Of a stretch of DNA of 64,000 nt, positions 59,764-64,000 are shown piece by piece. The stretch lies in assembly GCF_035917975.1 (NCBI RefSeq), contig NZ_CP109130.1, positions 4,650,001-4,714,000 on the forward strand, read 5' to 3'. The notes under the pieces are model-generated. The model saw only the letters and a list, made by a program, of their open reading frames with translations, had not been told where the DNA came from and did not search any database. Numbering within the stretch: position 1 is the first letter of the stretch; every line of letters starts with the position of its first letter. The position numbers and the translations under genes were made by a program. This stretch comes from Streptosporangium sp. NBC_01756 (GTDB taxonomy: Bacteria > Actinomycetota > Actinomycetes > Streptosporangiales > Streptosporangiaceae).

Positions 59764-61929
59764 TCATGCCGGACTGAGCGTGACCGGAACCCCGTTGAAC
59801 ACGGCGTTTCCGGAGGGGATATCGATCACGGTCTCGTCTGTCAGCGTGTTCGCGTTGACTCCGGCGTGTCCCGCCGCGACGCGTTGGACGGTCCCGGCGT
59901 GTCCCCACCCGTGGGGCAGGCTCACCACCCCCGGCATGATCGTTTCAGTGGGCTCCAGCGGGACGACGAGCTCCCCGCCGGCCGAGCGCACCAGCGCGCG
60001 CTCGCCGAGCCCGAGCCTGGCCACGTCGTCCGGGTTGATCTGCAGCGTGCACCGGTTGCTCCCGCCGACCAGCGGCTCCACGTTGTGCAGCCAGCTGTTG
60101 TTGGAGCGCAGGTGGCGCCGCCCGATCAGGACGAGCTCCGTGGGCCGTGCGGCCGGCCGCTCCCGCAGCCGTGCGAGGTCGGCGACCAGCGGGTGCGGAG
60201 CCAGCTCCACCCGTCCCGAGGCCGTGCACAGCACCTCTGCCAGCCGCGGCCGCAGCGCGCCCAGGTCGATCCCGTTCGGATGGGAGCGCAGCCCGGCCAG
60301 TGACAGCTCGTAGGGACCGAGCTTGAGCATGGCGTCCAACCGCCGCTCGGCCCCGGTGGCCCCGTCCAGCGAGGCGCGTAGCTCGGCCACATCCCGGCCC
60401 TCGACCGGCGAGCCGGGTGTCCCGACGGCCCTGTGGAGCATCCGGTCGATGATCAGTTCGTCGAGCGGGGCCGGGTCGGCGTCGGCTCCCTGCCCGGAGG
60501 CGATCATCGTCAGCCGCGCCAGGATCTCGGCCTCGGAGGGCCGCCCCGGCTCCAGCGGCAGGACCGGCGGGGAGAACCTCGCGTAGTTGCGCACCGCGAA
60601 GGAGAGCAGCGAGAAGTCGTAGTGCGGCGTCTGCAGCACGCGCGGCGGCGGCAGGATGACGTTCGCGTGCCTGGTCGTCTCGTTCAGGTACGGGTCCACG
60701 CAGACCATGAACGCAAGGTCGCGGAAGGCCCGGTCCAGGCGGGGACCGCCCGGCGCGGACAGCACCGGGTTGCCCGCCACCGTGACCAACGCCCTGACCT
60801 GCCCCGCACCCGGGGTCTCGATCTCGTCGGCGAGAGTGGCCACCGGTAGCTCGCCGTTCGCCTCCGGCAGCGCGCGGACCCGGCTGTGCCAACGCCCCGC
60901 GGCGTACGGCTTGCGCCTGCGACCGGTCTCGACGGCGGGTTTGGCGAACATGACCCCGCCGGGCCGGTCGAGGTTGCCCGTCAGGACGTTGACCACGTCG
61001 ACCAGCCACTGCGCGATGGTGCCGAACTCGGCGGTGCAGGTGCCGATGCGGGCGTAGACGGCGGCGGTGGGAGCCGCGGCCAGTTCGCGGGCCAGCCGTA
61101 CGATCTCCTCGGCGGGCACACCGCACATCCGCGCCATGGCCTGCGGGGTGAACTCCTTGGCCAGCCGCCGGACCTCCTCCAGGCCGTCGACCTCGACGCC
61201 GACCGCGGTGAGGTCCTCCGCGAAGAGGGTGTGCACGACGCCGAGCAGCAGGTAGGCGTCGGTGCCGGGCCGTACGAACAGGTGCTCGTCGGCCAGGGCG
61301 GCGGTCCTGGTGCGGCGCGGGTCGACGACCACGAGCCTGCCGCCCCGCCTGCGCAGCGCCTTGAGGCGGCCGGCGAAGTCGGGGGCGGTGCAGAGCGAGC
61401 CGTTGGACTCCAGCGGGTTCGCACCGAGCATCAGCAGGTAGTCCGTGCGGTCCAGGTCGGGCACCGGGATGGCCATCGGATCGCCGAACATGAGACCGCA
61501 GGAGACGTGTTTCGGCATCTGGTCGGCGGTGCTGGCGGAGAACACGTTGCGGGTGCCGAGCGCCCTGATCAACGGCCCGCCGTACAGGGCTCCGGCCATG
61601 GAGTGGGCGTTCGGGTTGCCGAGGTAGACGGCCACGGACTGGCGGCCGTGGGTGTCGACGACGTCCCGGAGCCCCTGGTCGACCAGCCTGAACGCCTCAT
61701 CCCAGGTGGCCTCGCGCCACTCGTCGCCGGTGCGGACCATCGGGACGCGCAGCCGGTCGGGGTCCTCGTCGAGGCGGCCCAGACTCGCCCCCTTGGGACA
61801 GATGAACCCCTTGGAGAACGGGTCGTCCGGATCGCCCTTGACCGAGGTGACGTGCCCGTCACCGTCCAAGGTGAGCCGCAGGCCGCAGACGGCCTCGCAG
61901 AGGGGACAGGTCCGGTGCGCGGTCACCAT
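59764..61929 (-). CDS. Molybdopterin-dependent oxidoreductase (DMSO reductase family)
   Basis: 721 aa. N-terminal [4Fe-4S] ligands Cys8-x2-Cys11-x3-Cys15 and Cys44 (FICPKG), then Mo-bisMGD binding parts: LMLGANPLESNGS, VVVDPRRTRTA, GTDAYLLLGV, ARIGTCT, and the C-terminal cap domain SLPHGWGH...NANTLTDE. The metal ligand is not certain; SC in PKHVSCGLMFG is a candidate. There is no electron-transfer or membrane subunit and no Tat signal, so it is cytoplasmic and works with unknown partners. ATG 61929 has AGGGAG before it. Confidence 0.9.
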   Translation of the reverse strand: MVTAHRTCPLCEAVCGLRLTLDGDGHVTSVKGDPDDPFSKGFICPKGASLGRLDEDPDRLRVPMVRTGDEWREATWDEAFRLVDQGLRDVVDTHGRQSVAVYLGNPNAHSMAGALYGGPLIRALGTRNVFSASTADQMPKHVSCGLMFGDPMAIPVPDLDRTDYLLMLGANPLESNGSLCTAPDFAGRLKALRRRGGRLVVVDPRRTRTAALADEHLFVRPGTDAYLLLGVVHTLFAEDLTAVGVEVDGLEEVRRLAKEFTPQAMARMCGVPAEEIVRLARELAAAPTAAVYARIGTCTAEFGTIAQWLVDVVNVLTGNLDRPGGVMFAKPAVETGRRRKPYAAGRWHSRVRALPEANGELPVATLADEIETPGAGQVRALVTVAGNPVLSAPGGPRLDRAFRDLAFMVCVDPYLNETTRHANVILPPPRVLQTPHYDFSLLSFAVRNYARFSPPVLPLEPGRPSEAEILARLTMIASGQGADADPAPLDELIIDRMLHRAVGTPGSPVEGRDVAELRASLDGATGAERRLDAMLKLGPYELSLAGLRSHPNGIDLGALRPRLAEVLCTASGRVELAPHPLVADLARLRERPAARPTELVLIGRRHLRSNNSWLHNVEPLVGGSNRCTLQINPDDVARLGLGERALVRSAGGELVVPLEPTETIMPGVVSLPHGWGHAGTVQRVAAGHAGVNANTLTDETVIDIPSGNAVFNGVPVTLSPA

Positions 61930-62153
61930 CGGCACTCCCTGAGTTCGGTGGGTGAACTCATCATGGTCGTGGACCGGGGCGAAGGGAAGACCCGGCGCGG
62001 GAGACGGCCGAGATGCCGGCGTCACGGCCGGGTGGCGAGGCCCGTCCGGCGGGATGACGCGTCCCGCCCGCGCGGGACGGTCGGAGGCGGAGCTGATCGC
62101 CCTGGAGGCCGGCCTACGCGTCCCACCCGCGCGCGGGACGGTCGTCGCGGGGG

Positions 62154-62414
62154 TCACGCGGCGACGCCGCCGTCCACCTCCTCTTCGGGAACGGGTGCCA
62201 GGGCGAGTGCGGGAGCGGCGATCCGCTCGGCTCTGAGCAGGTCGAAACGGGGCTCGCGGTAGTGCCGGGCGCCGAACCCGGTCCTGGTCACGGTCCAGCC
62301 GAGCCGGTAGGCCCACTCGTCCTGATCCATGCAGAGTTCTCGGTCGGCGGTGTAGGTCAGATCGGAGACGAAGGCCCTGATTCCGTGGAGTGCGTAGGTA
62401 CCGTGGAAGGACAT
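62154..62414 (-). CDS. 86-aa hypothetical protein
   Basis: MSFHGTYALHGIRAFVSDLTYTADRELCMDQDEWAYRLGWTV... is rich in aromatic residues in the first 55, with a Pro- and Ala-rich tail. No domain is recognised. ATG 62414 follows GGAG 6 bases upstream. It lies 224 bp before the molybdopterin enzyme on the same strand, perhaps by chance. Confidence 0.6.
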   Translation of the reverse strand: MSFHGTYALHGIRAFVSDLTYTADRELCMDQDEWAYRLGWTVTRTGFGARHYREPRFDLLRAERIAAPALALAPVPEEEVDGGVAA

Positions 62415-62885
62415 AGGAGTCTCCTGTCGCGGCTCTGATGCGGAGTCCTTGTGCCGGCCGGGTCGCCTGCCGCCGACCCGGTCTCTCTGCGTCCGACCTC
62501 TCTGCGCCCGACCGGGCGCCCTTGGTCCGGGTGGCACCGGAGCGAGGTTTCGCGTCGCTGGCCGGTTCTCCGGCTCCCCGTTCTGCTCCGGCGGGTGAAG
62601 ACGGCGCCTTTGCCGATCTGATGCGCGCCCGTGCACCCCGCGCACGGTCCGTCGAGATTCCTCGGAACCACCCTCGGATGATCGCCGGTGGTTTCCCCGA
62701 TCTTCCGGGAACCTTCCTGTTCCGATAGTCGCTCAGGAAAGATTTCCCTGCAAGGCTTGCCGTAAGGAAAACGGCAATAATCTTGTCCGGATGCACTGCA
62801 ATGATCTGTGTAATTTGCATTACAATTTGTATGGATTCCTGGTAGGGCCATGCCGGCCCACTCGCCATGCTGTGCGGAGGTCGTG
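62415..62885. promoter_or_regulatory. Divergent region before XRE regulator
   Basis: 471 bp. The part 62415-62700 is high-GC with no convincing gene. From 62700 to 62840 it is AT-rich and holds three inverted repeats: GGAAC/GTTCC (62708-62723), TTGCCGT/ACGGCAA (62757-62777) and TGTAAT/ATTACA (62809-62824), the last overlapping a TACAAT box. These look like the promoter and operators of the XRE gene. Confidence 0.5.
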
Positions 62886-63746
62886 ATGCCGGAACGTGGC
62901 AGTCCAGCGCTCCGTCGACGCCGACTGGGCATGGAGCTGCGCCGGCTGCGTGAGGGCCTGGGCATGACGGGTGATGAGGTGTCCGACCGTCTCGGCTGGT
63001 CGACCGCCAAGATCAGCCGGATCGAGAACGCCAAGACGCTGGTCGGCCAGGTCGACGTCGAGGCGCTCGTCGAGCTTTACGGGGTCGACGGAGCCCTCCG
63101 GGGGGTCCTGGCCGCACTGCGGGACGACGCCGCCCAGAAGGGGTGGTGGGAGAGATATCGCAATTCCATTCCCGACGAGTACATCACTCTCATCGGGATG
63201 GAGGCGGAAGCCACCGTGGTCCGGAACTGGGAACCCCAGGTCGTGCCCGGCCTTCTGCAAACCGAGGAATATGTCCGATCGGTCGTTCAGGCGAACCAGC
63301 ATGCCAGCCAGGTTCCGCCGAGCTGGCTTCAGGACCTGGTCAAGATCCGGATGACACGGCAGCGCACGCTGCTCCACGAATCCGACCCGCTGACCCACGT
63401 GAGCGTGTTCCACGAATCCGTGCTGAGGAACCAGTACGGCGATGCCCGCGTCATGCGGGATCAGCTCGGCTACCTGATCGAGGTCTCCGGGCTGCAGCAC
63501 GTGGAGTTGAGAATCCTTCCCCAGGATGTTCCGCCTCCGGTGTCCACCGGGGCGTTCGTGCACCTGAAGTTTCCCGACTTCCCCGACGTGGTCTACACCG
63601 AGTCTCTCTTCGGTGGGCGATTCGTGGAGGACGCGGAAATGGTCTACGGGTATGAACTGGCTTTCGGGCACCTGATGGAACGGGCTCTCGACGAAGTGGC
63701 GTCACAGGAACTGATCAGAGAGACGATCACATACTGGAACAAGTAG
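62886..63746 (+). CDS. XRE-family regulator with DUF5753 domain
   Basis: 286 aa. N-terminal helix-turn-helix (residues 14-65: LRRLREGLGMTGDEVSDRLGWSTAKISRIE), then the DUF5753 domain (about 95-280) with WEPQVVPGLLQTEEYVRSVV and the VFHESVLR motif. This is the large actinomycete family paired with DUF397 genes (WhiJ-like), tied to development. GGAGGTCGTG lies just before ATG 62886. A DUF397 gene follows 47 bp on. Confidence 0.92.
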   Translation: MPERGSPALRRRRLGMELRRLREGLGMTGDEVSDRLGWSTAKISRIENAKTLVGQVDVEALVELYGVDGALRGVLAALRDDAAQKGWWERYRNSIPDEYITLIGMEAEATVVRNWEPQVVPGLLQTEEYVRSVVQANQHASQVPPSWLQDLVKIRMTRQRTLLHESDPLTHVSVFHESVLRNQYGDARVMRDQLGYLIEVSGLQHVELRILPQDVPPPVSTGAFVHLKFPDFPDVVYTESLFGGRFVEDAEMVYGYELAFGHLMERALDEVASQELIRETITYWNK

Positions 63747-63793
63747 CGGCGGGCTGTCGCCCGTCGTTGTCACCGTCATTTTCGGAAAGAATG

Positions 63794-64000
63794 ATGAACG
63801 CGAACAATCACAATGATGTGATGTGGAAGAAGAGCGCGCGAAGCGCCACCAACGGCAACTGCGTCGAGGTGGCGGCGCTGGACGGCGGGCAGGTAGGGGT
63901 CCGTGACAGCAAGCACCACTCCGGTCCGGTCCTCGTCTTCACCCCCGACGAGTGGAACGCCTTCGTCGGGGGGGTGAAGGACGGGGAGTTCGACCTGTAG
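63794..64000 (+). CDS. DUF397 small protein
   Basis: 68 aa. The DUF397 pattern is complete: WKKSARSATNGNCVEVA, then VGVRDSKHHSGPVLVFTPDEWNAFV. Such proteins are partners of the upstream DUF5753 regulator and may act as its antagonist, like a toxin/antitoxin-like pair. The stop is the very last codon of the window. ATG 63794 is chosen over 63791 for better spacing from GGAAAG. Confidence 0.9.
   Translation: MNANNHNDVMWKKSARSATNGNCVEVAALDGGQVGVRDSKHHSGPVLVFTPDEWNAFVGGVKDGEFDL

Overview
The window is a high-GC actinobacterial chromosome segment, most likely from a sporulating actinomycete of the Streptosporangiales type. Evidence: a WhiB4/WblA-type regulator, a BldG-type anti-anti-sigma factor with its partner, an XRE/DUF5753 + DUF397 pair, many GTG starts and 4-bp ATGA/GTGA gene overlaps. 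No tRNA, rRNA or CRISPR array was seen. The genus is inferred, not proven.

Positions 1-33.4 kb form an actinobacterial core block whose gene order I recall from Mycobacterium tuberculosis Rv3683 to Rv3649: metallophosphoesterase, penicillin-binding protein, whiB4, two Get3/ArsA-like ATPases, DUF4177, RidA, MBL hydrolase, crp, nth, Nudix, MarP-type protease, epoxide hydrolase, holin-like protein, acs, a Fic-fold protein, ssd/cpaE, the tad pilus genes and the DUF1998 helicase. The small RNAs of that block also appear to be kept: a clear 6C RNA at about 19.88-19.97 kb and a probable Ms1-type (6S-like) RNA at about 19.36-19.70 kb on the minus strand. Local insertions are a 1292-aa secreted subtilase beside transposase and helicase remnants, and a MerR-like gene flanked by two DnaA-box clusters inside the tad operon.

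Positions 33.5-42.1 kb carry bldG and its anti-sigma partner, a K+-independent H+-pyrophosphatase, a small membrane peptide overlapping SixA, a FUSC membrane protein, SerB and an orphan response regulator. Positions 42.4-51.1 kb are accessory: TetR/P450, SDR/QueA-like, a two-component system, a lone ABC ATPase and a TauE exporter coupled to an 86-aa protein. A short IS701-type relic with TIRs sits in a CTAG that forms the stop codons of both flanking genes.

The most unusual system lies at 51.5-58.1 kb. An 18-codon peptide gene with a near-perfect Shine-Dalgarno sequence is followed by an 18-bp hairpin, a ThiF/E1-like enzyme with a PqqD/RRE-like N-terminus, a PqqD-like/M50 membrane metalloprotease and a lipoprotein. 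A large AfsR/SARP regulator is divergent. This is a candidate ribosomally made, modified peptide (RiPP) cluster that I do not recognise as a described class.

The right end has a Rieske/DUF2231 protein, an HD hydrolase, a molybdopterin oxidoreductase, an 86-aa unknown and the XRE/DUF397 pair. A recurring oddity is tandem duplication at gene junctions (44-bp, 80-bp and 32-bp units), two of which create chains of mini-ORFs joined by ATGA overlaps.
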